A stretch of DNA of 64,000 nt from Cupriavidus basilensis. GTDB taxonomy: Bacteria > Pseudomonadota > Gammaproteobacteria > Burkholderiales > Burkholderiaceae. Both the position numbers and the translations under genes were made by a program. How positions within the stretch are numbered: the stretch's first letter is position 1; every line of letters starts with the position of its first letter. Under the pieces are notes generated by a model. That model saw only the letters and a list, made by a program, of their open reading frames with translations. It was not told the DNA's origin and did no database searches. The stretch covers positions 2,418,001 to 2,482,000 of the forward strand of contig NZ_CP010537.1 in NCBI RefSeq assembly GCF_000832305.1. Reading direction: 5' to 3'. Shown one piece after another: positions 33,602 through 43,385 of the stretch.

Positions 33602-35042
33602 CAGTGGCAGCGGCACCCTGAGACGCGGGATCCGCCATGCTCGGCGGAAACAGCAGCCTGAAGACCGTGGTTCCCCCGACTTCGGACTCCACCTCAACGT
33701 GCCCATGGTGCAAGTCCATGATGGACTTCACGATGGCCAGGCCGATGCCCGCCGACTCGCCCGAGTTGGCGCGGGCAGGATCGCCGCGAAAGAAGCGATC
33801 GAACAGCTTGGGCAGGTGTTCCGGCGCGATGCCGGCCCCGGGGTTGCGCACTTCGATACGGCTGCCTGCGGGGCCGGTGCGTGCCGCCATCACCACCGTC
33901 TGCCCGGCGGGTGTGTAGCGGATGGCATTGGCCACCAGGTTGCTGACCGCGCGCCGCAGCAACAGCGGATCAGCCAGCACGGCGCCCCCGCCATCCACCG
34001 CGATCGCCACGCCGCTCGCCTCCGCCAGCCCCTCGAAATAGTCGGACAGCGCGCCCAGTTCGCGCGCCAGGTCCAGGCGCACCGGGTTGACCGCCACGCG
34101 GGCGTTCTCGGCCCGCGCAAGGAACAGCATGTTCTCGATCATGCGGGCCAGGCGTTCATATTCCTCGATATTGGACGCCAGCAGCGCCTGGTATTCGTCG
34201 GCGCTGCGCTCGCTAGACAGCGCGACCTGGCTCTGCCCGAGCAGGTTGCCGATGGGCGTGCGGAAGTCGTGCGCCAGGTCCGCGGAAAACTGCGACAGGC
34301 GTTCGAACCCATCCCGCAACCGGTCCATCATCTGTTGCAGGGCCGCAGCCAGTTCCGCCAGTTCGGGCGGCAGCCGCGCCGGGTCGACCGGCAGCGCGAG
34401 CCGCCGCACCGTGACCGACGATGCCCCGGCGGCGATGCGCCGCAGCGGCGCCATGCCGGCGCGCAGCACCAGGTAGCCAAGCCCGGCCACGGCCAGCGTG
34501 CCCAGCAGCCCTGTCAACAGCAGTTTCGCGCGGTATGCGCGCAGCAACGTGGTGCGGGAAATGGCGGTCTGGTAGAGCGTGAAGGCCAGCGTCCGCGTGG
34601 CGGCGCCAGTGCCGGCAGTACCTGGACCGACAGGAACCAGCGCCTGCACGCCGTGCACCGGGTAACCCTGCCGCGTGGTCCAGGCACGGATCGCTTCGGG
34701 CCCGAGCTGCGCAGCGGGCGCCACCGGCTCCAAGGCGGGCGGCCCTTCGCCGGCATTGGCCGCAAGCAGCACGGCGCCGCCAGCGGCGCGCACCACCAGC
34801 GCAAACTCGTCGTTGCCGGACACCACGCCGGCCACTTCCCGCCAGTCGCTGTCGGGCCGGGCGCCCTGCTCCATCAACTCGGCCCTCGCGCGCGCCACCT
34901 TGCGCAGCAGTTCCGCGTCGTCGCGCTCGATCACCTGCATGGCCAGCGCGCGGTAAAGGTAAGCACCCGCGCCGCCGAACACGATCGCGGCCACCAGGCC
35001 AAAGGCCAGCGCCAGGCGGGCAGTAAGCGAGAGACTGCGCAT
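33582..35042 (-). CDS. CusS-type sensor histidine kinase
   Basis: 486 aa. An N-terminal transmembrane helix (~8-30), a periplasmic sensor region to ~165, a second helix (~170-195) and HAMP lead to HisKA with phospho-His258 in ADLAHDFRTPIGNLLG (Phe instead of the usual Leu after Asp, common in this subgroup). HATPase_c shows the N box NLVANAIRYTP and G boxes in GIGLAIVKSIMDLHHG. It overlaps the regulator gene upstream by ATGA, so the pair is translationally coupled. It should signal to that regulator and so control the divergent RND efflux operon. Confidence 0.9.
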   Translation of the reverse strand: MRSLSLTARLALAFGLVAAIVFGGAGAYLYRALAMQVIERDDAELLRKVARARAELMEQGARPDSDWREVAGVVSGNDEFALVVRAAGGAVLLAANAGEGPPALEPVAPAAQLGPEAIRAWTTRQGYPVHGVQALVPVGPGTAGTGAATRTLAFTLYQTAISRTTLLRAYRAKLLLTGLLGTLAVAGLGYLVLRAGMAPLRRIAAGASSVTVRRLALPVDPARLPPELAELAAALQQMMDRLRDGFERLSQFSADLAHDFRTPIGNLLGQSQVALSSERSADEYQALLASNIEEYERLARMIENMLFLARAENARVAVNPVRLDLARELGALSDYFEGLAEASGVAIAVDGGGAVLADPLLLRRAVSNLVANAIRYTPAGQTVVMAARTGPAGSRIEVRNPGAGIAPEHLPKLFDRFFRGDPARANSGESAGIGLAIVKSIMDLHHGHVEVESEVGGTTVFRLLFPPSMADPASQGAAATATGAAT

Positions 35043-35716
35043 CAGGCTTCCCGGCGCTCCAGCACATAGCCCATGCCACGCACGGTGTGGATCAGCTTGG
35101 GCTGGAAATCGTCGTCCATCTTGGCGCGCAGGCGCCGCACCGCCACATCCACCACATTGGTATCGCTATCGAAGTTCATGTCCCAGACATGGGAGGCGAT
35201 CTGGGTACGGCTCAGCACCTCGGTGTGACGGCGCGCCAGGAAATGCAGCAGGGAGAACTCACGCGGCGTCAGCTCGATGCGCCGGCCGGCGCGCGTCACG
35301 CGGTGACGGATCAGGTCGATCTCAAGGTCTTCGATCTCGATGCGGTCGGCTTCGCGCACCGGGCCGCGCCGCAGCAAGGTGCGCACCCGCGCCAGCAGCT
35401 CGACAAAGGCGAAGGGCTTGGCCAGATAGTCGTCGCCGCCCAGCTCCAGCCCGCGCACGCGGTCCTCCACTTCATCGCGCGCGGTCAGGAACAGCACCGG
35501 CGTGTCCTTGTGCTCGCGCAGTTGCTTGAGCACATCCCAGCCATTCATGCCCGGCAGCATCACGTCAAGGATGATCAGGTCGTACACCACCTCCAGCGCC
35601 TGGTGCAGGCCGTCGGCGCCGGTCACCGCCAGGTCGACCACGAAGGACGATTCGGTCAGCCCCTTGCGCAGGTACTCGCCCGTCTTGGGCTCGTCCTCCA
35701 CCACCAGAATTCTCAT
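35042..35716 (-). CDS. CusR/IrlR-type OmpR family response regulator
   Basis: 224 aa from ATG 35716. Receiver: [20 protein letters not shown], Asp51 in [15 protein letters not shown], Lys in AKPFAF. Winged-helix output: [37 protein letters not shown] and [11 protein letters not shown], all typical of the heavy-metal-responsive subgroup. Divergent from the RND operon; TGACAAATCTGTAAT in between is a possible binding site. The sensor overlaps its 3' end. Confidence 0.93.
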   Translation of the reverse strand: MRILVVEDEPKTGEYLRKGLTESSFVVDLAVTGADGLHQALEVVYDLIILDVMLPGMNGWDVLKQLREHKDTPVLFLTARDEVEDRVRGLELGGDDYLAKPFAFVELLARVRTLLRRGPVREADRIEIEDLEIDLIRHRVTRAGRRIELTPREFSLLHFLARRHTEVLSRTQIASHVWDMNFDSDTNVVDVAVRRLRAKMDDDFQPKLIHTVRGMGYVLERREA

Positions 35717-35802
35717 GTCCGTCCTCGCCTGGCCAGTAACGGCAGGGCGCGCTCCGGGCGCCTTGCATGCTCGGATGATAGCCGTTGGCGCGGTGCTCCT
35801 GA

Positions 35803-35818
35803 ATGACAAATCTGTAAT
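35803..35818. promoter_or_regulatory. Candidate CusR-type operator
   Basis: ATGACAAATCTGTAAT has the imperfect dyad TGACA-N5-TGTAA seen in boxes of CusR/CopR/CzcR-type regulators. It lies between the divergent two-component and RND efflux operons. Match by eye only. Confidence 0.4.
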
Positions 35819-35934
35819 CGATTCGACAGCATTACCGACTCCCCTGGCTTCCTAGAATGCGGCCATCGCACACCGCGGCCACCGCAGCAAAGCGGCCGTC
35901 GCGGCCCCCACCCCCGCATCCCGGAGTGCACACC

Positions 35935-38900
35935 ATGTGGATTGTCAGGCTCGCGCTGAGCCGCCCCTACACCTTTGTGGTGCTGGCGTTGTGCTTGCTG
36001 CTGGCCGCCCCGCTGGTGCTGCTGCGCACGCCCACCGATATCTTTCCGGCCATCGACATCCCGGTGGTCAGCGTGGTGTGGACCTACAACGGCCTGTCCG
36101 CCGAGGACATGGCGCGGCGCATCGTCACCGGCTACGAACGCTCGCTGACCAACAGCGTGGATGATATCGAGCATATCGAGTCGCAGTCGCTCGCCGGGGT
36201 GGCGGTGATCAAGATCTTCTTCCACCCCGGCGCCGACATCAACCGCGCGATTGCCGAGACCTCGTCGGGCGCGCAATCGATGCTGCGCAACATGCCGCCG
36301 GGCACCACGCCGCCGCTGATCCTGAGCTACAGCGCCTCCACCGTGCCGATCCTGCGGCTGGCGCTGGCCAGCGACCAACTGCCCGAGCAGCAGCTTTACG
36401 ACCTGGGCAACAACTTCATCCGCACGCAACTGGCTACGGTGCAAGGCGCGTCGGTGCCGCTGCCTTACGGCGGCAAGGTGCGCCAGGTGATGGTGGATCT
36501 CGATACGCGCGCGCTGCAGGCACGCGGCCTGGCGCCACTGGACGTGGTCAACGCCATCAATGCGCAAAACCTGGTGCTGCCCGGAGGCACCGCCAAGATC
36601 GGCGCGCTCGAATACCGGGTCGACCTGAACGGCAGCACGGCCACCGTGGCCGGCCTCAACAACCTGCCTGTCAAGAGCAGCCCCGGCGGCACGGTCTATG
36701 TGCGCGACGTGGCCCAGGTGCGCGACGGCTACGCGCCGCAGACCAACGTGGTGCGCCGCGACGGCAAGCGCGCCGCGCTGCTGGAGATCGAGAAAAGCGG
36801 CAACACCTCCACGCTGTCCATCATCGCCCAGGTCAAGGCCATGCTGCCGCGCATCATGGCCGGGCTGCCGTCTTCGCTGCGGGTGCAGCCGGTGTCGGAC
36901 CAGTCGGTCTTTGTTACCTCCGCCATCCACGGCGTGCTGCACGAAGCGCTGATCGCCGCCTGCCTGACCGCCGCGATGATCTTGCTGTTCCTGGGCAGCT
37001 GGCGCGCCACGCTGATCATCGCGATCTCGATCCCGCTCTCTGTGCTGGCCGCGCTGATGGCGCTCAGCGCGCTCGGCGAGACGCTCAATATCATGACGCT
37101 GGGCGGGCTGGCGCTGGCGGTGGGCGTGCTGGTGGACGACGCCACCGTAGCCATCGAGAACATCACCCACCACCGCGAGCTGGGCAAGCCGCTGGAGCAG
37201 GCGATCCTGGAAGGGTCGGCGCAGATCGCCGTGCCCACGCTGGTATCCACGCTGTCGATCTGCATCGTGTTCCTGCCGATGTTCCTGCTCACCGGCGTGG
37301 CGCGTTACCTGTTCGTGCCGATGGCCGAGGCCGTGGTGTTCGCCATGGCGGCGTCCTACTTCTTCTCGCGCACGCTGATTCCTACGCTGGCGCATTACCT
37401 GCTGCGTGGCGAACGCAACGACGAACACAACGACGCCGTGCAAGCGCGCGGCCCAAGCCGCTTGCGCCGCGCCTGCGCACGGCTGCAGGCGCGCTTTGAA
37501 CACGGGTTCGAAGGCGTCCGCACGCGCTACGCCGCTACCCTCGCTGCAGCACTGCGCCACCCCAGGCGGCTGGCCGCGGCCTTCCTGGCCTGCTGCGCCG
37601 CATCGATGGCGCTGGTGCCCTTCCTGGGGCAGGATTTCTTCCCCAGCGTGGACAGCGGCGAGATCCGCCTGCACATGCGCGCACGCACGGGCACCCGCAT
37701 CGAGGAAACCGCGCGCATCGCCGATGCGGTGGAGAACCGCATCCGCGCGGCCATCGGCCCGGACCAGGTGGCCGGGATCATCGACAACATCGGCCTGCCT
37801 GTCAGCGGCATCAACCTGACCTATGACTCAGCGCTGCCGATCGGCACGTCGGACGCCGAGATCCTGGTGTCCCTGAAGCCCGGCCACAGCGCCACGGCAG
37901 GCTACGTGGACCAGCTCGGCAGCTTGCTGCCCAAGGCATTCCCCGGCGTGAGCTTCTCCTTCCTGCCGGCCGATATCGTCAGCCAGATCCTGAATTTCGG
38001 GCTGCCAGCGCCGATCGATATCCAGGTGGTGGGCAACCAGCTGGCAGCCAATCGCGAGGTGGCGCAGAAGCTGCTCGGCCAGTTGCGCGCGGTGCCGGGG
38101 CTGGCCGATGTGCATATCCAGCAGCCGGACGACCAGCCTGCGCTGACGGTGAATGTGGACCGCACCCGCGCACTGCAGGCCGGGCTATCGCAACGCGAGG
38201 TGGCGCAGAACCTGCTGATTTCACTCTCCGGCAGCGGCCAGACCTCACCCAACTTCTGGCTCAATCCGCGCAACGGCGTGAGCTATCCGCTGATGGTGTC
38301 GGTGCCGCAGTCCGCCATGGGCTCGCTGCAGTCGCTGTCCAACATTCCAATGGGACTTGGCGCCGCCACGCCGGGCTCCGGCAGCGGCGGCGACCTGCTC
38401 GGCTCGCTCGGCAACGTGGAGCGCTCCAGCCAGCAAGGCGTGGTGTCGCACTACAACGTGCAGCCTGTGATCGACATTTTCGGTTCGGTGCGCGGGCGCG
38501 ATCTTGGTGCGGTGGCGGGCGACCTCGGCCGCATCGTCGATGCCGCGCGCAAGACACTGCCGCCCGGCTCCGAGCTGGTGGTGCGTGGACAGGTGCAGAC
38601 CATGCACGCCTCTTTCGCGGGGCTGCTTAGCGGCCTGGCGATTGCGGTAGTGCTGGTGTATCTGCTGATGGTGGTGAACTTCCAGTCCTGGCTTGACCCG
38701 CTGGCCATCATCGGCGGCCTGCCGGGCGCGCTGGCGGGCATGGCGTGGATGCTGTTTGTCACGCGCACCACCATCAGCGTACCGGCGCTGACCGGGGCCA
38801 TCATGTGCATCGGCATCGCCACCGCCAACAGCATCCTGGTGATCAGCCTGGCGCGCGAACTGCGCGCGGCGGGCATGGCGCCCCTCGAGGCGGCGCTGCA

Positions 38901-39180
38901 GGCCGGCATCGGGCGCTTCCGTCCAGTGGTGATGACCGCACTGGCCATGCTGATCGGCATGATCCCGATGGCGCTTGGCGCGGGCGATGCCGGCGCGCAG
39001 AACGCCCCGCTCGGCCGCGCCGTGATCGGCGGGCTGGCCTGCGGCACCGTCGCCACGCTGGTGCTGGTGCCCACCCTGTTTGCGCTGCTGCACCGGTGGC
39101 TTGCCGCTCGTGCGCCGGCCCCCATCCCCGTCCCTGAATTGCATCCCGCTCTCGGTCTCGACCAGAAAGGCCCGGCATGA
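35935..39180 (+). CDS. RND efflux pump, inner-membrane permease
   Basis: 1081 aa from ATG 35935 with GGAG upstream. Twelve transmembrane helices and two large periplasmic loops are expected. RND marks are TDIFPAIDIPVVSVVWTYNG, ETSSGAQSMLRNMPPGTTPP, the TM4 proton-relay region GGLALAVGVLVDDATVAIEN, and a late AIMCIGIATANSILVISLAR. It resembles the hydrophobic-compound pumps rather than CzcA metal pumps, although the divergent regulator is of metal-responsive type. Its stop overlaps the adaptor start by 4 nt. Confidence 0.92.
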   Translation: MWIVRLALSRPYTFVVLALCLLLAAPLVLLRTPTDIFPAIDIPVVSVVWTYNGLSAEDMARRIVTGYERSLTNSVDDIEHIESQSLAGVAVIKIFFHPGADINRAIAETSSGAQSMLRNMPPGTTPPLILSYSASTVPILRLALASDQLPEQQLYDLGNNFIRTQLATVQGASVPLPYGGKVRQVMVDLDTRALQARGLAPLDVVNAINAQNLVLPGGTAKIGALEYRVDLNGSTATVAGLNNLPVKSSPGGTVYVRDVAQVRDGYAPQTNVVRRDGKRAALLEIEKSGNTSTLSIIAQVKAMLPRIMAGLPSSLRVQPVSDQSVFVTSAIHGVLHEALIAACLTAAMILLFLGSWRATLIIAISIPLSVLAALMALSALGETLNIMTLGGLALAVGVLVDDATVAIENITHHRELGKPLEQAILEGSAQIAVPTLVSTLSICIVFLPMFLLTGVARYLFVPMAEAVVFAMAASYFFSRTLIPTLAHYLLRGERNDEHNDAVQARGPSRLRRACARLQARFEHGFEGVRTRYAATLAAALRHPRRLAAAFLACCAASMALVPFLGQDFFPSVDSGEIRLHMRARTGTRIEETARIADAVENRIRAAIGPDQVAGIIDNIGLPVSGINLTYDSALPIGTSDAEILVSLKPGHSATAGYVDQLGSLLPKAFPGVSFSFLPADIVSQILNFGLPAPIDIQVVGNQLAANREVAQKLLGQLRAVPGLADVHIQQPDDQPALTVNVDRTRALQAGLSQREVAQNLLISLSGSGQTSPNFWLNPRNGVSYPLMVSVPQSAMGSLQSLSNIPMGLGAATPGSGSGGDLLGSLGNVERSSQQGVVSHYNVQPVIDIFGSVRGRDLGAVAGDLGRIVDAARKTLPPGSELVVRGQVQTMHASFAGLLSGLAIAVVLVYLLMVVNFQSWLDPLAIIGGLPGALAGMAWMLFVTRTTISVPALTGAIMCIGIATANSILVISLARELRAAGMAPLEAALQAGIGRFRPVVMTALAMLIGMIPMALGAGDAGAQNAPLGRAVIGGLACGTVATLVLVPTLFALLHRWLAARAPAPIPVPELHPALGLDQKGPA

Positions 39181-40436
39181 CTCTCCCTGCTCCCCCCATG
39201 TCCCCATCCGGCGACGCCGCCGCCCCAGGCATGGCACCCGCGCGCACTCGCCGCCTGCGAGCCAGCTTGCTGGTACTGGCAGTGCTTGGCGGCGCGCTGG
39301 CCGCCGGCGTCCTGCCCAGGCTGCATGCCCATGCCACGCTGGCCGCGCGCACCGCCGAAGCCCTGGCCACCACCGTCTCGACGGTGCGGCCTGCCAGCAC
39401 GCCAGCGCTGCAGGCGCTGACCTTGCCAGGCGACGTGCGCGCCTTCCAGGACGCACCTGTCTATGCGCGCGTCAACGGCTACCTGCGCCGTTGGTACGCC
39501 GACATCGGCACCCCGGTCAAGCAAGGCCAGTTGCTGGCAGAGATCGACGCGCCCGAGGTCAGCGACCAGCTGCGGCAAGCACACGCCGACGAAGCCATCG
39601 CCGCGGCCAACTACGCGCTGGCCAAAAGCACCGCCGAGCGCTGGCAAGACCTGCTCAAATCCCGCTCGGTGGCGCAGCAGGACACCGACCAGAAAGTGGC
39701 CGACATGCAGGCCAAGGCCGCCACGCTCGCCTCCGCCCGCTCCAACACGGCACGGCTGGCGCAGCTCGCCTCGTACACGCAGATCCGCGCGCCCTTCGAC
39801 GGTGTGGTGACCGCGCGCAACGTGGACACCGGCGCGCTGATCGATGCCGGCAGCGCCGGCGGACCCGGCCGGGAGTTGTTCCATCTCTCGGCCGGCACGC
39901 GGCTGCGTGTGTATGTGCAGGTGCCGCAGGACGCAAGCGGCATGGTCGGCCCGCAGATGCAGGCATGGCTGACACTGCCGCAGTTCCCCGGCCAGCGCTT
40001 TGCCGCTGCCGTGGCGCGCAATGCCGGCGCCATCGACAACGTCACGCGCAGCCTGCGCGTGGAGCTGGACGTGGACAATGCGGGGGGACGGATCCTGCCG
40101 GGCGCCTATGCGGAGGTCCACCTCAGCGCGCCGCAGGCAAGGGCCGGCCTGACCCTGCCTGCCAACACGTTGATGTTCCGCCCGCAAGGCACCTGCGTGG
40201 CCGTGGTGGGCGCGAACGGCATGCTGTCGATCCGGCTGGTAACGCTGGGCCGAGACTTTGGCTCGCATGTGGAGATCACGGAGGGCTTGCAGGGCGGCGA
40301 GCAGGTGGTGGTCAACCCCGGCGACGGCCTGCTGGCGGGCGATCGGGTCCGGGTGGCGGCGAATGCGCCCGATATACCGGCCACGCCGGCCACGCCGGCC
40401 ACCCAGCCGGCAACCACGGCCAGCCAGGCAAAGTAG
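39177..40436 (+). CDS. RND efflux periplasmic adaptor (membrane fusion protein)
   Basis: 419 aa. An N-terminal membrane anchor (LRASLLVLAVLGGALAAGVL), then the barrel-sandwich halves (VYARVNGYLRRWYADIGTPV and TQIRAPFDGVVTARNVDTGA) flanking an alpha-helical hairpin, then the beta-barrel and membrane-proximal domains. It ends in a P-A-T repeat tail. ATG overlaps the pump stop and the NodT gene follows after 7 bp, so pump, adaptor and outer-membrane factor form one operon. Confidence 0.92.
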   Translation: MTLPAPPMSPSGDAAAPGMAPARTRRLRASLLVLAVLGGALAAGVLPRLHAHATLAARTAEALATTVSTVRPASTPALQALTLPGDVRAFQDAPVYARVNGYLRRWYADIGTPVKQGQLLAEIDAPEVSDQLRQAHADEAIAAANYALAKSTAERWQDLLKSRSVAQQDTDQKVADMQAKAATLASARSNTARLAQLASYTQIRAPFDGVVTARNVDTGALIDAGSAGGPGRELFHLSAGTRLRVYVQVPQDASGMVGPQMQAWLTLPQFPGQRFAAAVARNAGAIDNVTRSLRVELDVDNAGGRILPGAYAEVHLSAPQARAGLTLPANTLMFRPQGTCVAVVGANGMLSIRLVTLGRDFGSHVEITEGLQGGEQVVVNPGDGLLAGDRVRVAANAPDIPATPATPATQPATTASQAK

Positions 40437-40443
40437 GCCCGCC

Positions 40444-41922
40444 ATGCAGACTCCCAAGCGTTCTCATCAAACCCGCGTGCCTGCAGCCCGGCCACGCCGG
40501 CTGGCGGCGCCGCTCGTCGCCTTGGCACTGGCAATGCTGCTGACAGGCTGCGCCACCGCGCCGGCCTACCAGCCACCCACGGTCGACACGCCCGCCGCCT
40601 ACAAGGAAGCCGGCGCCAGCGCCGCGCATCCTGGCGGCCCGGCGGGCATCGCGCCCGACTGGTGGCGCGTGTATGCCGACGCGCCGCTCAACGCGCTCGA
40701 AGCCCGCATCGACGTTTCCAGCCAGACGCTGCGCAAGGCCGTGGCCCTGCTGGAAGACGCCCGTGCCCAGGCCCGGGCCGCGCATGCGGCTTACTTTCCC
40801 ACCATCAGCGCCGGGCTGAGCGCCAGCAGCAGCCATACCTCGGCCAATGTGGTTGGCCGCTCGCTGGCCGGCAAGACCGAGCCAGACCACCTGCTGGGGC
40901 TCACCGCCTCCTGGGAACCCGACCTGTGGGGACGCATCGGCAATGGCGTGGATGCCGCCCAGGCGCGCGCCCAGGCCAGTGCGGACGACGTGGCGGCGGT
41001 GCGCCTCGGCCTGCAGGCCGAACTGGCCGCCGACTACTTCGGCCTGCGTTCGGCCGACCGGGAGATCGATCTGCTCAGGCGCACCGTCGACGCCTACGGC
41101 ACGGTCCTGCAACTGGCCAACAACCGCTACCGTGGCGGCATCGCCACCGAAGGCGACGTGGCGCAAGCCAAGGCACAGCTCGAAAGCACCAGGGCGCAGC
41201 TAGCCGACCTGCGCCTGACCCGCACACAGCTGGAGCATGCCATCGCCACGCTCCTGGGCGAGCCCGTGGCGCGCTTCTCGCTGCCGCCACTGGCCGATAC
41301 CGCCGTGCTGCCTACCCTGCCGGCCATGCCGGCCGCCCTGCCCTCGCAGCTCCTGGAGCGCCGCCCCGACATTGCCGCCGCCGAACGCCGCGTGGCAGCT
41401 GCCAATGCACAGGTCGGCGTGGCTCGCGCCGCGTTTTTCCCGAGCCTGCTGCTCGCCGTCGGTGGCGGCCTGGAGAGCACCAGCCTGGCCAGCTGGCTGA
41501 CCGCGCCGAGCCGCTTCTGGGCGATCGGCCCGGCACTGGCCGCCACGCTGTTCGACGGTGGCCGCCGCCAGGCGGTGGCCGACAGCGCGCGCGCCCAGTT
41601 CGATGCCAGTGCCGCCGACTATCGCGCAAGCGTGCTGCGCGGCTTCCAGGAGGTGGAAGACAACTTTGCCGCGCTGCATGCGCTGCAGGAAGAGGCCACC
41701 AGCCAGCAAGCCGCCACCGAGGCGTCCAAGCGCGCCCTGGCGCTGGGGCTGGACCGCTACCGCAAGGGCGCGGTCGCCTACCTGGATGTCAGCGTGCTGG
41801 AGAGCACCGCGCTTGCCAGCGAACGGGCCGCCGAGCTGGTGCACCGACGCCAGTTGATCGCGAGCGTGATGCTGGTCAAGGCACTGGGCGGCGGCTGGCA
41901 AAGCACTGCCGTGGCACCATAG
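40444..41922 (+). CDS. NodT-type outer-membrane efflux lipoprotein
   Basis: 492 aa with lipobox LTGC (Cys36). Two outer-membrane-factor repeats follow: DWWRVYADAPLNALEARI, LTASWEPDLWGRIGNGVDAA, NRYRGGIATEGDVAQAKAQL and LLERRPDIAAAERRVAAANA in the first half-to-middle; LFDGGRRQAVADSARAQFD and ALGLDRYRKGAVAYLDVSVL later. This is the TolC-like exit duct for the pump encoded upstream. Confidence 0.93.
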   Translation: MQTPKRSHQTRVPAARPRRLAAPLVALALAMLLTGCATAPAYQPPTVDTPAAYKEAGASAAHPGGPAGIAPDWWRVYADAPLNALEARIDVSSQTLRKAVALLEDARAQARAAHAAYFPTISAGLSASSSHTSANVVGRSLAGKTEPDHLLGLTASWEPDLWGRIGNGVDAAQARAQASADDVAAVRLGLQAELAADYFGLRSADREIDLLRRTVDAYGTVLQLANNRYRGGIATEGDVAQAKAQLESTRAQLADLRLTRTQLEHAIATLLGEPVARFSLPPLADTAVLPTLPAMPAALPSQLLERRPDIAAAERRVAAANAQVGVARAAFFPSLLLAVGGGLESTSLASWLTAPSRFWAIGPALAATLFDGGRRQAVADSARAQFDASAADYRASVLRGFQEVEDNFAALHALQEEATSQQAATEASKRALALGLDRYRKGAVAYLDVSVLESTALASERAAELVHRRQLIASVMLVKALGGGWQSTAVAP

Positions 41923-41926
41923 CGCT

Positions 41927-42040
41927 AAGCCGGCATTGGCAGCACCAGCCCTGTCCTTCGCGCAAAGCGAGCAGGCGCCACTCACCCGTGCCGACGTCCG
42001 CGCCGACCTGATCCGGCTAGTGCAAGCCGGCTACCAGCCG
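41927..42040 (+). pseudogene. Fragment of a DUF4148 protein
   Basis: An in-frame stretch encodes ALSFAQSEQAPLTRADVRAD then LIRLVQAGYQP, the characteristic start of small secreted DUF4148 proteins (signal-peptide end, LTRAxVRAxLxxLxxAGYxP). The signal start and the C-terminal half are missing. A remnant between the efflux operon and the next gene. Confidence 0.55.
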
Positions 42041-42137
42041 GGCCGCGTCAAAGCTTGCTCAACAGACTGGGGCAAAACGCGCAATTGCATGTCCTCGCGG
42101 CGGCAGGCCTTAAAATCTCTCTCATGTTCGTTTCGAG

Positions 42138-42731
42138 ATGTCGAATCTCGCCAAAACCATGATGAAGAAGCGCCCCCTCCTCGCCGCCCTCCTGTTCGCG
42201 TCGATCGCCGCCCAGGCACAACCACCCGGCAAGGACGCGGCCCCCCTCGGCCTTGAGCTTGGCAAGACCAAGTGCGCGCGGATGACGCCCGGCCCGAATC
42301 GCGTCAAGACAGGCACCACGCCGTGGGCCGGCGGGGACACGGTGGAGCTCAAGCACCTTGAACGTTTCAATCTGCCGGGCCTGACCCGCGCGATCGTGAA
42401 CTGCGACGCGGGCGACGCGGTGGCGCTCGTCACGCTGACGTTCGATCGGTCCGTGCTGGATGACGTCAGCAAGAAGCTCGACGCCCGCTACGAGTCCAAG
42501 CGCAAGACCGAGCCCGGTGCCGAGAACGGCTACGCCGCGTGGGAGGCAGCTAACGGCAGCCTCGAGATGCTCTACGCGCGCGACAGCAAGCAGTTCACCC
42601 TGGCGTATTGGGCCAAGGGCGCCAAGGCCAGGTACTTCGCCTACAGCGGCACGAACGACAAGAAGCCCGCCGCGCCAGCACAGTCAACTCAGCCAGCGCA
42701 GGCACCCCAGACACAGCCTGCGCCGCTGTAA
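42138..42731 (+). CDS. Secreted hypothetical protein
   Basis: 197 aa. A signal peptide (KKRPLLAALLFASIAAQAQ) precedes a ~150-aa soluble domain: GLELGKTKCARMTPGPNRVK, VALVTLTFDRSVLDDVSKKL, TLAYWAKGAKARYFAYS. The tail is rich in Pro, Ala and Gln. I do not recognise the family. An in-frame ATG-ATG at 42159 is a possible alternative start. Likely periplasmic. It stands alone between the efflux operon and a convergent TetR gene. Confidence 0.7.
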   Translation: MSNLAKTMMKKRPLLAALLFASIAAQAQPPGKDAAPLGLELGKTKCARMTPGPNRVKTGTTPWAGGDTVELKHLERFNLPGLTRAIVNCDAGDAVALVTLTFDRSVLDDVSKKLDARYESKRKTEPGAENGYAAWEAANGSLEMLYARDSKQFTLAYWAKGAKARYFAYSGTNDKKPAAPAQSTQPAQAPQTQPAPL

Positions 42732-42765
42732 CAGCCGCCCCGAAATGGGCTTTACGCCCCCGCCC

Positions 42766-43326
42766 TCAACGCACTTGCTGCAACCGGCGCAGCAAGCGCC
42801 GTCCTGCATCGACCACGCCCGGATCGGCCGTCATCTGGTACCGCACGATCATGCCCTCCACGCAGAGCATTGCCTCTTCGGCGATGGCGTCGGGCTCCGG
42901 CAGGCCAAGCCGCCTGGCCAGCGAAGCGATAAAGGCCGCCAGTTCCGCCTTGTGCGCCACGGATTGCGCCACCTGAGTGCCCTCGCCGGAGGCGCCCGCC
43001 TCCGCCACCGCATTGATAAACGCGCAACCGCGAAAATCCGCGTCGGAAAACCAGTCGGCCAGCGCGTGCGCGATGACCTCCAGGCCGGGGCTGGCGGCAA
43101 AGCGCGCTTCCACGTCCTGCTCGAACCAGCGCATCCAGCTCTCGTGGCGCCGGTCGAGGAAGGCCGCGATCAGTTCGTTCTTTGAGGCGAAATGCCGGTA
43201 CAGCGACATCTTGGCCACGCCGGACTCGGCGATGATCTTGTCGATGCCGGTCGCGCGCAGCCCGTCCTGGTAGAACAGGCGGGCTGCGGTATCCAGGATG
43301 CGCTCGCGGGCGGAAGGCGTGGCCAT
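42766..43326 (-). CDS. TetR family regulator
   Basis: 186 aa from ATG 43326. The N-terminal HTH is clear: ARERILDTAARLFYQDGLRA, TGIDKIIAESGVAKMSLYRH, FASKNELIAAFL. The C-terminal ligand domain has FSDADFRGCAFINAVAEAG, a form common in TetR proteins that control oxidoreductases. It lies downstream of the DUF1348 gene on the same strand, and a strong palindrome upstream of DUF1348 (44075-44111) is its probable operator. Confidence 0.9.
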   Translation of the reverse strand: MATPSARERILDTAARLFYQDGLRATGIDKIIAESGVAKMSLYRHFASKNELIAAFLDRRHESWMRWFEQDVEARFAASPGLEVIAHALADWFSDADFRGCAFINAVAEAGASGEGTQVAQSVAHKAELAAFIASLARRLGLPEPDAIAEEAMLCVEGMIVRYQMTADPGVVDAGRRLLRRLQQVR

Positions 43327-43385
43327 GGCTGAAGTGTTCCTTGCTGCGAAAAGTGGGGCGATTATCCCTGATCGGGCCATGCGGA

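Noticed and set aside
35713..37674. 653-codon open frame on the minus strand
   Set aside because: Lies antisense to the RND pump gene and has the His/Gln/Arg/Gly-rich composition of a high-GC shadow frame; no domain.
38451..40457. 668-codon open frame on the minus strand
   Set aside because: Antisense to the pump and adaptor genes, no motif or ribosome binding site; a shadow frame.
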